Positions 12,565 to 20,923 of a stretch of 34,593 nt of DNA are shown piece by piece. The stretch is from a virus. The stretch is taken from positions 1 to 34,593 of IMG/VR virus record IMGVR_UViG_3300021964_000244, one strand, 5' to 3'. Each line of letters begins with the position of its first letter. Within the stretch, counting starts at the first letter, position 1. Made by a program: the position numbers and the translations under genes. The notes under the pieces were generated by a model. The model was not told the DNA's origin. It saw only the letters and a list, made by a program, of their open reading frames with translations, and ran no database searches.

Positions 12565-14078
12565 TGGAATTTAATTATAAGCCAGATGGACAAACACTTA
12601 GAAGCTTTCTTAAATCAAGCGATTTCTTTAGAGGACTTCGAGGACCAGTTGGAAGTGGTAAGTCAGTTGCTTGCTGTATTGAAATATTTAGAAGGGCATT
12701 ACAGCAAAACAAAGGAACTGATGGAAGAAGAAAATCTCGCTGGGCTGTTATCAGGAACACGAACCCTCAATTAAAAACAACAACAATTAAAACATGGCTG
12801 GATTGGTTTCCAGAAAATACATTCGGGCCCTTTAGATGGTCAGTTCCCTATACTCACAACATTACTATTGGAGATGCAGACTTAGAAGTTATCTTTCTAG
12901 CTCTTGATAGACCAGAAGATGTAAAGAAACTACTGTCTTTAGAACTAACAGGAGTATGGGTAAACGAAGCAAGAGAATTACCTAAGAGTATTATTGATGC
13001 TTGTACTATGCGTGTGGGTAGATACCCATCAATGCGTGATGGTGGTGCATCATGGTACGGAGTTATTGCTGATACCAACGCACCTGAAGAAGATCATTGG
13101 TGGGCAGTCATGGCTGGTGATGTACCAGTACCAGATCATATATCTAGAGAAGAAGCATTGATGTTGGTTAAGCCAGATAACTGGAGTTTTCACACACAAC
13201 CTTCTGCTTTAGTAGAAAAAAAGAATGATAAGGGCGAATTGACTGGATATGATCGTAATCCTTTATGTGAAAATAAAAAATATATTACAGATGCTTATTA
13301 TGAGAACATAGTTAAGGGTAAAACAAAGGGATGGATTGATGTTTATGTTATGAATAAACTAGGTTCATTAGAAGAAGGAAAGCCTGTCTATCCTAGTTGG
13401 ACTGAAGATATGCATTTAAGCAAAGAGCAAATTACACCATTTCCTACTGATGTATTTATTGGAATAGACTTTGGATTAACACCAGCAGCAGTCTTTGGAC
13501 AGAAGCTAACTAGTGGAAGATGGGTAATTTTACAGGAGTTAGTTTGTTTTGATATGGGTATTGTTAGATTTACAGAGTTATTAAAACACGAGATAGCAAA
13601 AACCTACAAAGGATTGACAATAGATATCTATGGAGATCCAGCTGGAGATTTCAGAGTACAGACAGATGAAGCTACTCCGTTCCAGATTATGCGATCACAA
13701 GGAATCAAGGCTAGACCAGCTCCAAGTAATGACGTTTCTCTGCGTATAGAGGCTGTAGAAACGGCATTGAGTAGGTTAGTAGAAGGCAAGGCTGGTTTTT
13801 TATTAAACCCTAGCTGTGTGAACCTTAAAAAAGGTTTTAATGGTGGATACCATTACAGAAGAATACAGACTTCAGGAGATCGTTATGACGAAAAGCCTAA
13901 TAAAAATAAATATTCTCATGTACATGACGCTTTACAGTATATGTTAATGGGAGCTGGAGAAGGTAAACAGCTAACAGTAGGTATTTCTACGCCTTCAGCT
14001 GTAGTCAAAACAAGAGGTTGGAATATCTTTGATAAGAAGAAAAAGAAATCAGTATGGGAAAACAGACAGAATTTTTAG
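12564..14078 (+). CDS. terL: Terminase large subunit
   Basis: This 504-residue protein has the packaging ATPase set: Walker A GPVGSGKS (27-34), Walker B VWVNEA (131-136) with catalytic E135. It also has an RNase H-fold nuclease with acidic residues D302 (IGIDFGL), D358 (YGDPAGD) and D455 (HVHDALQYM). It drives DNA into the procapsid through the portal and cuts the concatemer. Length and motif order match T7-like and related podovirus terminases. The start is coupled to the gene before it by TAATG. Confidence 0.95.
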   Translation: MEFNYKPDGQTLRSFLKSSDFFRGLRGPVGSGKSVACCIEIFRRALQQNKGTDGRRKSRWAVIRNTNPQLKTTTIKTWLDWFPENTFGPFRWSVPYTHNITIGDADLEVIFLALDRPEDVKKLLSLELTGVWVNEARELPKSIIDACTMRVGRYPSMRDGGASWYGVIADTNAPEEDHWWAVMAGDVPVPDHISREEALMLVKPDNWSFHTQPSALVEKKNDKGELTGYDRNPLCENKKYITDAYYENIVKGKTKGWIDVYVMNKLGSLEEGKPVYPSWTEDMHLSKEQITPFPTDVFIGIDFGLTPAAVFGQKLTSGRWVILQELVCFDMGIVRFTELLKHEIAKTYKGLTIDIYGDPAGDFRVQTDEATPFQIMRSQGIKARPAPSNDVSLRIEAVETALSRLVEGKAGFLLNPSCVNLKKGFNGGYHYRRIQTSGDRYDEKPNKNKYSHVHDALQYMLMGAGEGKQLTVGISTPSAVVKTRGWNIFDKKKKKSVWENRQNF

Positions 14079-14467
14079 TATATTTTTTTGAAAACGAGGA
14101 TGGGCATAAACATACTCGAAAATTCAAGAAAGGTTATAAGCATTGTGGGGTAATTGGTTATGACGTTACGACCAAACATTGGATTATTATTGAATATATT
14201 TTTGGGCAACTATTAGTGGAAACAATTACAGATCAGACAGCAGATGCTTTCTTTCGTATGATTAGAATGAAGAATGGAGTAGTTTTAAAAGGTGAGATGA
14301 AACATAAAAGAACTGGCTTTCCTAGCTTTATGGGTTCATGGATAAAAGAACATAGCTGTGTGAGTTACGTTCAACGATTAATTGGTTATAATAAATGGTG
14401 GATCTTTACACCTTATCAGTTATATTGTGCGTTGAAAAAAGATGGATATTCTGAGATAGATTTATAA
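14054..14467 (+). CDS. Possible permuted papain-like (NlpC/P60-like) protein
   Basis: This 137-residue protein overlaps the terminase gene by 25 bases. The first half is beta-rich with a His (KHWIIIEYIFG); the second contains HSCVSYVQRLIG then WWIFTPYQLYCALKK. A cysteine at the start of a helix after a strand carrying His, and a TP.QLY helix, recall permuted papain-like phage and bacterial proteins. If active it could be a peptidase or amidase; the third catalytic residue is not clear. The fold call is inference. Confidence 0.45.
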   Translation: MGKQTEFLVYFFENEDGHKHTRKFKKGYKHCGVIGYDVTTKHWIIIEYIFGQLLVETITDQTADAFFRMIRMKNGVVLKGEMKHKRTGFPSFMGSWIKEHSCVSYVQRLIGYNKWWIFTPYQLYCALKKDGYSEIDL

Positions 14468-14470
14468 TTC

Positions 14471-14695
14471 ATGGGAAATTTATTTGGATCTACAAAATAT
14501 AAAGAAACTCCAGCTGACAAAGCATTAAGAGAAGATATTGAAAGAAAGCAAGCTGAAGAAGAAGCAATTAAAGCTGAAGCTGAAGCAGCTGAAAAAAAGA
14601 AAAAGAAAAGAATAGCTAAAGGTATGTTAGGTAGTAGAACTTTATTTTCTAAGTCAGGTAGGCAAGGATTTTTTAGAGATGGAGAACAAATTTGA
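14471..14695 (+). CDS. Charged coiled-coil protein
   Basis: This 74-residue protein starts MGNLFGSTKYKETPADKAL, continues as a highly charged helix of E, A and K, and ends in a glycine-rich basic tail (AKGMLGSRTLFSKSGRQGFF). The layout of short hydrophobic head, coiled coil and GSRTLFS-type tail is common for small proteins between terminase and portal genes in podoviruses. Role unknown. Confidence 0.6.
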   Translation: MGNLFGSTKYKETPADKALREDIERKQAEEEAIKAEAEAAEKKKKKRIAKGMLGSRTLFSKSGRQGFFRDGEQI

Positions 14696-15453
14696 GTAGC
14701 GAAGGTGGATCAGCATCTAAAGCAAAAGCTGACAACAAAGCAAAACAAACTGCATTAGAAGCAGATAAGTATGCTAAAGAAAAATTAGGAATTAGAACAA
14801 CAGTAGCTGGACCAATAAAGGGAGCTAGCACAAGCCCTACTGGATTCTTTTCAACAAAAGTTGAAAATCAAATGTATGGTAGCGAATATCAAAAAGCAAG
14901 AAATCAATACCTAGCATCTCAAGGTTTAGGAACAATGCAAAAGAATGGATCATTTACTACTGGAGTACAAACAGATAAAGGTTTAACATTTACATCAGAA
15001 GCTAATAGAGCATATCAAGCAACAAGGAATGTAGGAATACCTTTATCAAGACAGATGTATGATTCTCAACAAAGATTTACACAAATAGCTGGAGCATTAG
15101 CAACAGGACTTAGTGGTATGCCTTCATTTTTTTCAGCAGCTTACTATGCGAGTAAAAGACCATATAGCCAATATGTTGGAGATTATATGTCAGGTGCAAA
15201 AAAAGATTTGGCAGATCAAACAATTACATCAAGCACAACTCAAAAAACAATAGATATTAGAGATACACCTAAAGTAGCAAATGATTTTGATGCAGCTGCT
15301 AGAGGTGATGAAAAAGCTTTAAAGAGAATACAGACCTTAGCTAAAAGTGGCGAAGGTGGAAGTCCTAATAGAAAGTTCTTAGTATCTTCAGCAAAAACAT
15401 TTCTAGGTAAAATGAAATCTGGAGATTTAGATTCAGGATATACTACTTTCTAA
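14692..15453 (+). CDS. Putative structural protein with TTG start
   Basis: This 253-residue protein opens at a TTG that overlaps the preceding TGA; a GGAG site lies seven bases upstream, which supports the rare start. It is low in hydrophobic core, rich in K, A, S and T, with aromatic patches (SFFSAAYYASKRPYSQYVGDYMSG). Between terminase and portal, it may be a head or portal accessory protein. No family recognised. Confidence 0.6.
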   Translation: MSSEGGSASKAKADNKAKQTALEADKYAKEKLGIRTTVAGPIKGASTSPTGFFSTKVENQMYGSEYQKARNQYLASQGLGTMQKNGSFTTGVQTDKGLTFTSEANRAYQATRNVGIPLSRQMYDSQQRFTQIAGALATGLSGMPSFFSAAYYASKRPYSQYVGDYMSGAKKDLADQTITSSTTQKTIDIRDTPKVANDFDAAARGDEKALKRIQTLAKSGEGGSPNRKFLVSSAKTFLGKMKSGDLDSGYTTF

Positions 15454-15454
15454 T

Positions 15455-17050
15455 ATGCCATATATTGATTCCCCAAAAAATGATGAACCATACTCAGGGA
15501 ACGATCCTAGAGTAGCTTCTTTTATTAAAAAATTTAGAGATTCTGAATATATCTTTGACCATTGGAAAGACAAATATGAGGAAGCGTATGAATATACAAT
15601 GCCTCAAAGAGAATCCTTTTATGAAGAAACTATTGGAGAAAGAAGAACAGATAAGATATTTGACGAAACAGCTGTAGTAGGAATACAAGAATTTGCATCA
15701 AGATTACAAGCTGGAATGGTTCCAACTTATGGTCGTTGGGCAAACTTTGAAGCTGGTTCTGAAATACCAGAAGAAGCAATACCACAAGTTAATGAACAGT
15801 TAGATGCTATTACTGAATATGTATTTGAAGTATTAGGTGGATCTAACTTCAATCAAGAAGTACATGAATCATTTATGGACTTGGCTATTGGAACTGCTGT
15901 TCTATTAGTAGAAGAAGGAGATAGTCTTAATCCTATAAATTTCCAAGCGATACCTTTACCAAGAGTTATGCTTAATAATGGACCTGATAATAAAGTTGAT
16001 ACAGTCTTTAGAACTAGATACATGAATTATAATCAGATATTAACAGCATATCCTAAAGCTGAAATGTCTCCAGAAATGATGAAGAAAATTTCTGATGACG
16101 GAGATAGTAAAGCTAAAATAGTAGAAGGTGTATTTAAATTATACGATAAGCCTAATGAAGAAAGATATAAATACTGTGTTGTTTGTATGGGTATGCAAGA
16201 AATGATTTATGAAAAAGAACTTAAAGGAAGTGGATCAAATCCTTACATTGTATACAGATGGAACAAAGCTTCAGGAGAAGTTTATGGTCGTGGTCCAGTT
16301 TTTAATGCAATGGCTGCAATTAAAACTACAAACTTAACAGTAGAGCTAATCTTACAAAATGCTCAAATGAGTATATCTGGAATATATACTTTTGAAGATG
16401 ATGGAGTAATAAACCCAGAAAATATTGCACTACAGCCCGGAAGTCTAATCCCTGTCGCACCAAACAGCAGAGGATTACAGGCACTACCAGCTGCTGGTAG
16501 ATTTGATGTAGCTCAATTAATCTTAGGAGATATGAGAGCAAATATTAAAAAGGCTTTATACATGGAAACATTAGGTAGACCAGAAGGTACACCTATGTCA
16601 GCTACTGAAGTAGCAGAAAGAATGTCTGATCTATCACGACAAATAGGATCATCATTCGGAAGATTACAATCAGAGTTTGTAACACCCTTACTAAGAAGGG
16701 TAATTAGAATATTAACTAAACAAGGTAAAATACAAATACCTACAGTTAATAATAGAGAAGTAAAAGTAGTGTCTACTTCACCATTATCACAAGCACAGCA
16801 CCAACAAGATATTGCTGATGTTATGAGATTCTCTGAAATACTGGGTACTACATTTGGTCCAGATATGTTAAACATGGTAGTTAAACAAGACGAAATAGCT
16901 AGGTATCTTGTAGACAAAATGAACTTACCTGAAAAGTTAATTAGAAGCCCAGAAGAACAGCAAGAAATGGTTTCCCAGTTGCAAAGACAACAACAACAGG
17001 CTAATATGCAACCAAATGAGTTGGCAGAACCTACAGAACAAAACATCTAA
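15455..17050 (+). CDS. Head-tail connector / portal protein
   Basis: This 531-residue protein matches the T7 gp8-type portal family (Head_tail_con). It shows WKDKYEEAYEYTMPQRESF near the N-terminus, QEFASRLQAGMVPTYGRW, a central NPYIVYRWNKASGEVYGRGPV, and PMSATEVAERMSDLSRQIGSSFGRLQSEFVTPLL before a glutamine-rich C-terminus. Twelve copies form the ring through which DNA enters and leaves the head. Length agrees with the family. It overlaps the next gene by 35 bases. Confidence 0.92.
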   Translation: MPYIDSPKNDEPYSGNDPRVASFIKKFRDSEYIFDHWKDKYEEAYEYTMPQRESFYEETIGERRTDKIFDETAVVGIQEFASRLQAGMVPTYGRWANFEAGSEIPEEAIPQVNEQLDAITEYVFEVLGGSNFNQEVHESFMDLAIGTAVLLVEEGDSLNPINFQAIPLPRVMLNNGPDNKVDTVFRTRYMNYNQILTAYPKAEMSPEMMKKISDDGDSKAKIVEGVFKLYDKPNEERYKYCVVCMGMQEMIYEKELKGSGSNPYIVYRWNKASGEVYGRGPVFNAMAAIKTTNLTVELILQNAQMSISGIYTFEDDGVINPENIALQPGSLIPVAPNSRGLQALPAAGRFDVAQLILGDMRANIKKALYMETLGRPEGTPMSATEVAERMSDLSRQIGSSFGRLQSEFVTPLLRRVIRILTKQGKIQIPTVNNREVKVVSTSPLSQAQHQQDIADVMRFSEILGTTFGPDMLNMVVKQDEIARYLVDKMNLPEKLIRSPEEQQEMVSQLQRQQQQANMQPNELAEPTEQNI

Positions 17051-17261
17051 TAAAGCAGAATCTAAAGAAATAGATCAAATATTTACCTCTGTATTTAATC
17101 AAGTAAATGGAAAAAAAGTTATTGAGTATTTAGAATCAATAACTATAAATAGCGTATGTTCACCACAAGCGACAGATTCGACATTGTGGCATTTAGAAGG
17201 ACAAAGGTATTTATTACACATTATAAAAAATAAAATAAAACGAGGTAATACTAATGAGTGA
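17016..17261 (+). CDS. Bbp19-like small protein
   Basis: This 81-residue protein has the pattern FTSVFNQVNGKKVIEYLESI and, near the C-terminus, TLWHLEGQRYLLHIIKNKI, which parallels the Bbp19-like phage domain (F..vF....G..vL..L ... eG.R.l...I). It sits between portal and scaffold, the usual place for this family. It overlaps both neighbours (35 and 8 bases). Function in head assembly is presumed from location only. Confidence 0.65.
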   Translation: MSWQNLQNKTSNKAESKEIDQIFTSVFNQVNGKKVIEYLESITINSVCSPQATDSTLWHLEGQRYLLHIIKNKIKRGNTNE

Positions 17262-17997
17262 AGATCAAGTAAATGAAAATACAGAAACATCTACGGAAGA
17301 ATCTAGTAGTGATATTCCTTCATATGTTCCAGAAAAGTTTTGGAATAAAGATTTAAATGAAGTAAACGTAGAAGAACTAGGTGCATCTTACAAAGCACTA
17401 GAGAAAAGATTAGGTCAAAGAACTGAAGAATTAGCTGGTAGTATCAGAGAAGAAGTACTAGCTGATATCAAAGGTCAAGCACCAGAATCATATGAAATAC
17501 AATTACCAGAACTACCAGATGGAGTTCAAATAGATGTTGATCCAGATCAACCTTTATTACAATGGTGGCAAGAAACAGCTAGATCAAAAGGATTAAGCAA
17601 TGAAGATTTCAACAAAGGAATAGAAGCTTTTGTACAAAATGAAATATCTGGATTACCTGATAGAGAATCTCAAATAAATTTATTAGGTGAGAATGCTAAT
17701 CAAAGAATAGAATCAGCTGATTTATGGGCTAAAAAGAATTTAACTGAAAGTAGCTATGAAGCTATATCTAATTTAGCTAGTACAGCTGATGGAGTTAGAG
17801 CTATTGAAGAAATAATGAAGCTTAATAAAGATGCTCCTATACCAAGTACTGAAACAAAAATAGACGTATCTCTTGATCCTTTAGATTTAAGATCAATGAT
17901 GAATGATGAAAGGTATTGGAAAGATGGAGCAAAAGATCCAGCATACATCAAAAAAGTTACAGACCTCTACGAAAAGTACAGTAGTAGGAAAGTTTAA
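17254..17997 (+). CDS. Capsid assembly scaffolding protein
   Basis: This 247-residue, very acidic protein begins with an E/S/T-rich disordered region, then YVPEKFWNKDLNEVNVEELGASYKALEKRLGQR, typical of T7-like scaffolds. A helical middle and a C-terminus with MMNDERYWKDGAKDPAYIKKVTDLYEKY complete it. It guides coat assembly and is lost on maturation. Position directly before the major capsid gene supports the call. Confidence 0.85.
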   Translation: MSEDQVNENTETSTEESSSDIPSYVPEKFWNKDLNEVNVEELGASYKALEKRLGQRTEELAGSIREEVLADIKGQAPESYEIQLPELPDGVQIDVDPDQPLLQWWQETARSKGLSNEDFNKGIEAFVQNEISGLPDRESQINLLGENANQRIESADLWAKKNLTESSYEAISNLASTADGVRAIEEIMKLNKDAPIPSTETKIDVSLDPLDLRSMMNDERYWKDGAKDPAYIKKVTDLYEKYSSRKV

Positions 17998-18223
17998 ACT
18001 AAAAAAAGTTAAAGTCATATGGAGAGATGCGATAAGCTATGCCATATGGCTTGATCCAGAAGAAGCTATAAAATTTAAACCAGCTTTAAATACTACAGAG
18101 GGTTTATTATTAGTAAAAAATAAAGACTCTTGTATTGTCGCTATGTCCTATAACGATACAGATATAGGCGATTTAACAGTCATACCTACAGAAAATATCA
18201 AATCATTTAAATTTGTGCGTTGA
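17924..18223 (+). CDS. Small hypothetical protein before capsid gene
   Basis: The conserved-looking part begins near 18010 (KKVKVIWRDAISYAIWLDPEEA) and runs to KSFKFVR. It matches a style of small phage protein (VKVxWxDA ... LLVxxxD.IxxA.S ... IPxxxI) found near structural genes. There is no start codon near the conserved part; the nearest in-frame ATG is 17924, with others at 17906 and 17903, all inside the scaffold gene. I list 17924 as most likely. The N-terminal 25 residues are therefore uncertain. Confidence 0.5.
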   Translation: MEQKIQHTSKKLQTSTKSTVVGKFKLKKVKVIWRDAISYAIWLDPEEAIKFKPALNTTEGLLLVKNKDSCIVAMSYNDTDIGDLTVIPTENIKSFKFVR

Positions 18224-18355
18224 ACTCATTAGTTATTTATGTAACTGATTAGCTATAAGACCTCAGATGGCATTAGGATCGCCCTGTATTGGATAACGAT
18301 TGCTTCCAAAAGAGATAATCTTTTTACATAAACTAACTAACTCAAAGGAGAAAAA

Positions 18356-19204
18356 ATGAGTGCATCTATAAATAATGCTTTTATTACCCAGTTTGAAGCT
18401 GAGGTACATATGGCATACCAAAGAATGGGTAGTAAGCTCAAGAATTTAATCCGTACTGTTAATGGTGTATCAGGTGAATCTGTTAAGTTCCAAAAAGTAG
18501 GAACAGGAGAAGCAACAACTAAAGCTAGACACGCTGAGGTTGTAGCAATGAACATTTCTCACACAAACGTAACAGCAACACTTGCTGATTACTATGCATC
18601 TGACTATGTGGATAAATTAGACGAGCTTAAGACTAACATTGACGAAAGAGCTGTAATTGCTAACAATGCAGCTTACGCTTTAGGTCGTAAGACTGATAGC
18701 ATCATTACAACAGCTATGGAATCTGCTACACAAGTAGCAAACAACGCTGGTGCTAATGGAGCAACAAGTCTTGCTACAGACATGAATGTTGATAAGTTCA
18801 AAGACATGCAAGCGTTATTTGGGAACAATGATGTTCCTGATGACGACCAAAGATATTGGGCTATTGGTCCAAATCAATGGGGTGATTTGCTTTCAGAAGA
18901 TAACTGGGTAAACCTAGACTATATTGGTCCTTCTCAATTACCTTTTGCTGGTATGAATTATACTGCGAAAAGATTCTTAGGATTCTTAACATTCGTACAC
19001 TCAGGATTAGAAAGCTCTGGTTCAACTGACAGACATACTGTTGCATGGCATAAGTCATCAATGGGATTAGGTGTAGGTTCAGAAGTAAGAACTGAAGTAA
19101 ACTACATTCCTGAGAAGGTAGCACATCTATTAACATCATACTTATCTATGGGATCAGTTCTTATTGATACCAATGGTATTCGTATCCAGAAGTGTGCAGA
19201 ATAA
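18356..19204 (+). CDS. Major capsid protein
   Basis: This 282-residue protein follows a strong ribosome site (AAAGGAG). It opens MSASINNAFITQFEAEVHMAYQRMGSKLKNLIRTV, continues with GEATTKARHAEV and ADYYASDYVDKLDELKT, and has the C-terminal EVNYIPEKVAHLLTSYLSMGSVLIDTNGI. This agrees with the phage capsid family of T7-like marine podoviruses (HK97-type fold). Codon quality and ribosome site suggest the highest expression of the late operon. It is preceded by 132 non-coding bases and followed by a small gene and a terminator hairpin. Confidence 0.9.
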   Translation: MSASINNAFITQFEAEVHMAYQRMGSKLKNLIRTVNGVSGESVKFQKVGTGEATTKARHAEVVAMNISHTNVTATLADYYASDYVDKLDELKTNIDERAVIANNAAYALGRKTDSIITTAMESATQVANNAGANGATSLATDMNVDKFKDMQALFGNNDVPDDDQRYWAIGPNQWGDLLSEDNWVNLDYIGPSQLPFAGMNYTAKRFLGFLTFVHSGLESSGSTDRHTVAWHKSSMGLGVGSEVRTEVNYIPEKVAHLLTSYLSMGSVLIDTNGIRIQKCAE

Positions 19205-19215
19205 GGAGTAATTAA

Positions 19216-19464
19216 ATGGCATATGAAATCTCAAATCCGTTAAAAAAAGCAACTCAAATGGGTGATACTAATTCTTTATGGTATTACACAGATGGTGATG
19301 CAATTACCCTTATTGATGATGCTGATTATTTTATATTAGCAAATGAGGAGCTAACTGCTGGTGATGTTATTATTGTAAATAGTGGTGGAGCAAACGCCGT
19401 TGTAGATATTTTAATTGTATCTGCTTCGTCATCTTCTACTGTAACTACAGCATTACTTGCTTAA
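19216..19464 (+). CDS. Capsid-associated small protein
   Basis: This 82-residue protein lies 11 bases after the capsid gene with its own AAGGAG site. It begins MAYEISNPLKKATQMGDTNSLWYY and has a beta-rich body (DADYFILANEELTAGDVIIVNSGGANAVVDILIV). Small beta proteins with this opening and a ...GD.I.V... strand follow capsid genes in many podoviruses and are taken as decoration or head-fibre proteins. That role is inferred. Confidence 0.6.
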   Translation: MAYEISNPLKKATQMGDTNSLWYYTDGDAITLIDDADYFILANEELTAGDVIIVNSGGANAVVDILIVSASSSSTVTTALLA

Positions 19465-19476
19465 TAATAAAAATTG

Positions 19477-19496
19477 GTGGGGGAGCAATCCCCCAC
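19477..19496 (+). terminator. Hairpin terminator after the capsid cluster
   Basis: GTGGGGGA (19477-19484) pairs with TCCCCCAC (19489-19496) around a GCAA (GNRA) tetraloop, a very stable stem. An A/T-rich stretch follows but lacks a long T-run, so termination is probably partial. T7 has its main terminator at the matching place, directly after the capsid gene, which fits stronger capsid expression than tail expression. Confidence 0.65.
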
Positions 19497-19516
19497 TAAA
19501 TAATTAAGGATAAAAA

Positions 19517-20314
19517 ATGGCAATAGGTATAGCAGCAAAATTAGCACAAAAATTACTCAAAAATAAAAGTCTGAAAAAGGCTATTAATATAACTACAAAA
19601 CAAAAAAACAAATTAAAAGAAGCAGTAAAAGTAAATACAAAAAAAGTAACTGGATCTGCGGCAGCAGCAACTGTTGCTAGTAAAGCAAAACCAGTTATTG
19701 ACAAAACAAAAGAAGTTTCAAAAAAAGTAGTAGAAAAAACAAAACCAGTATTAGAAAAAACTAAAAAAGTAGCAAAAGATACAAAAACTAAAGTTAGTGC
19801 TGGAATTAGTGCTGGAGTAACAGCAACAAAAAAAGCAGCAAAGAATACAACTGAAAAAGTTAAATCATTAAATAAAGATAAAATCATTGATGCTGTAGGT
19901 GGACCATTAGAAAAAGGAGAACTGGGTGCTATAGCTGTTGGTGGTGCGGTTGGATTAGGTGTATCAGCAGCATTAAATTCATCTATGTTAAAATCTTCTA
20001 CACCTAAGGAATCAGAATATACAGTAAATAGATTAAGAGATGGTAGGTTTAGTACAACATTTAAAGATAAGAATGCTAATGCAGTATTTTCTGCACAGCA
20101 ATTAACAGCTAAAGAAATTGATGATGTTAGAACTAAATTAGCAATACTTGATAGTATAGTGTTATCAAATGATCCTACAAAAAGAAGGCAAGAGTTTATA
20201 GAAACAGCTTCTTATTTAGCTACTAAATATAAAATATCAAACATTAGTGGTAATAATTTATCCTTAATTATACCAAATGTTGAAGGTGGAGTACAAAGAG
20301 TAAAAAGAAGTTAA
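19517..20314 (+). CDS. Lysine/alanine-rich histone H1-like virion protein
   Basis: This 265-residue protein has an AAGGA site. Residues about 1-130 are Lys/Ala/Thr/Val-rich with repeated K.K.VVEKTKPVLEKTKKVAKDT units, like histone H1 tails. A glycine/alanine hydrophobic stretch follows (GELGAIAVGGAVGLGVSAAL), then a more ordered C-terminal domain (YTVNRLRDGRFSTTF ... LSLIIPNVEGGVQRVKRS). It lies between capsid and tail-tube genes. It may bind packaged DNA or act as an internal head protein. Composition is seen; the role is inferred. Confidence 0.6.
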   Translation: MAIGIAAKLAQKLLKNKSLKKAINITTKQKNKLKEAVKVNTKKVTGSAAAATVASKAKPVIDKTKEVSKKVVEKTKPVLEKTKKVAKDTKTKVSAGISAGVTATKKAAKNTTEKVKSLNKDKIIDAVGGPLEKGELGAIAVGGAVGLGVSAALNSSMLKSSTPKESEYTVNRLRDGRFSTTFKDKNANAVFSAQQLTAKEIDDVRTKLAILDSIVLSNDPTKRRQEFIETASYLATKYKISNISGNNLSLIIPNVEGGVQRVKRS

Positions 20315-20923
20315 ATGGCTGTAACTAAAGTAGATATAGCGTCAAGAGCTTTAGTTTTAGTAGGAGCTAATCCAATATCCTCTTTTACTGATAACTCAAC
20401 TGAAGCTTTAATTACAAACACTATTTATGAAGAAGTAGTGGAATCTACTCTAGCAGAATCTCATTGGAGATTTGCTATGGGCCAGAAAGAACTATCTTTA
20501 TTAGCTGATGCACCAACATCAAGATATGAATATGCATATCAAATGCCGACTGATCCAGCTGTTATAACAATTATGACAGTTACTAATAATGACAATCCTA
20601 TTCCTTATGCAAGGTATGAAGATAAAATTTATTTAAATGGATATGGTTCTGAAAGTAAAGTTTATATGGATTATGTATTTAGACAAGATGAATCTTTATT
20701 TCCTACATATTTTAGATTGGCTTTAATATACAAGTTAGCTAGTGCTTATGGTGGAGCATTAGGTAGAGATGCTGATATTATTAATTCTTACGAAACTAAA
20801 GCAGAAAGACAATTAATTAAAGCTAGAAATATTGCTTCTCAAGAAACTACATCTAAGAAGTTAAATACTACAAGATTTATAGCTGAAAGAAGGAGCAGTC
20901 GAAGTGGGCTTGTTAATTATTAA
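20315..20923 (+). CDS. Tail tubular protein A (T7 gp11-like)
   Basis: This 202-residue protein has the gp11-type opening VDIASRALVLVGANPISSF, the YEEVVESTLAESHWRFA segment, YEYAYQMPTDPAVI and the C-terminal FRLALIYKLASAYGGALGRDADIINSYE. In T7-like phages this protein forms the ring linking portal to tail nozzle. Length is normal for the family. It abuts the previous stop and couples to the next gene by a TAATG overlap. Confidence 0.88.
   Translation: MAVTKVDIASRALVLVGANPISSFTDNSTEALITNTIYEEVVESTLAESHWRFAMGQKELSLLADAPTSRYEYAYQMPTDPAVITIMTVTNNDNPIPYARYEDKIYLNGYGSESKVYMDYVFRQDESLFPTYFRLALIYKLASAYGGALGRDADIINSYETKAERQLIKARNIASQETTSKKLNTTRFIAERRSSRSGLVNY

Noticed and set aside
12586-12774. 62-residue rightward frame inside the terminase gene
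   Set aside because: Fully inside the Walker A region of the large terminase in another frame; the terminase reading is secure.
16513-17046. 177-residue leftward frame under the portal gene
   Set aside because: Cysteine/serine-rich shadow of the well-supported portal gene with no homologous pattern.
17990-18000. Programmed +1 frameshift from scaffold into the next gene
   Set aside because: The frame relation would allow it, but GTT-TAA offers poor re-pairing for a +1 slip, no stimulatory element is clear, and an ordinary overlapping ATG start exists.
19504-19887. Phe/Val-rich leftward frame opposite the H1-like gene
   Set aside because: Mirror image of the lysine/alanine-rich coding strand; AAA and GCA codons read backward as TTT and TGC. 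No ribosome site or context.
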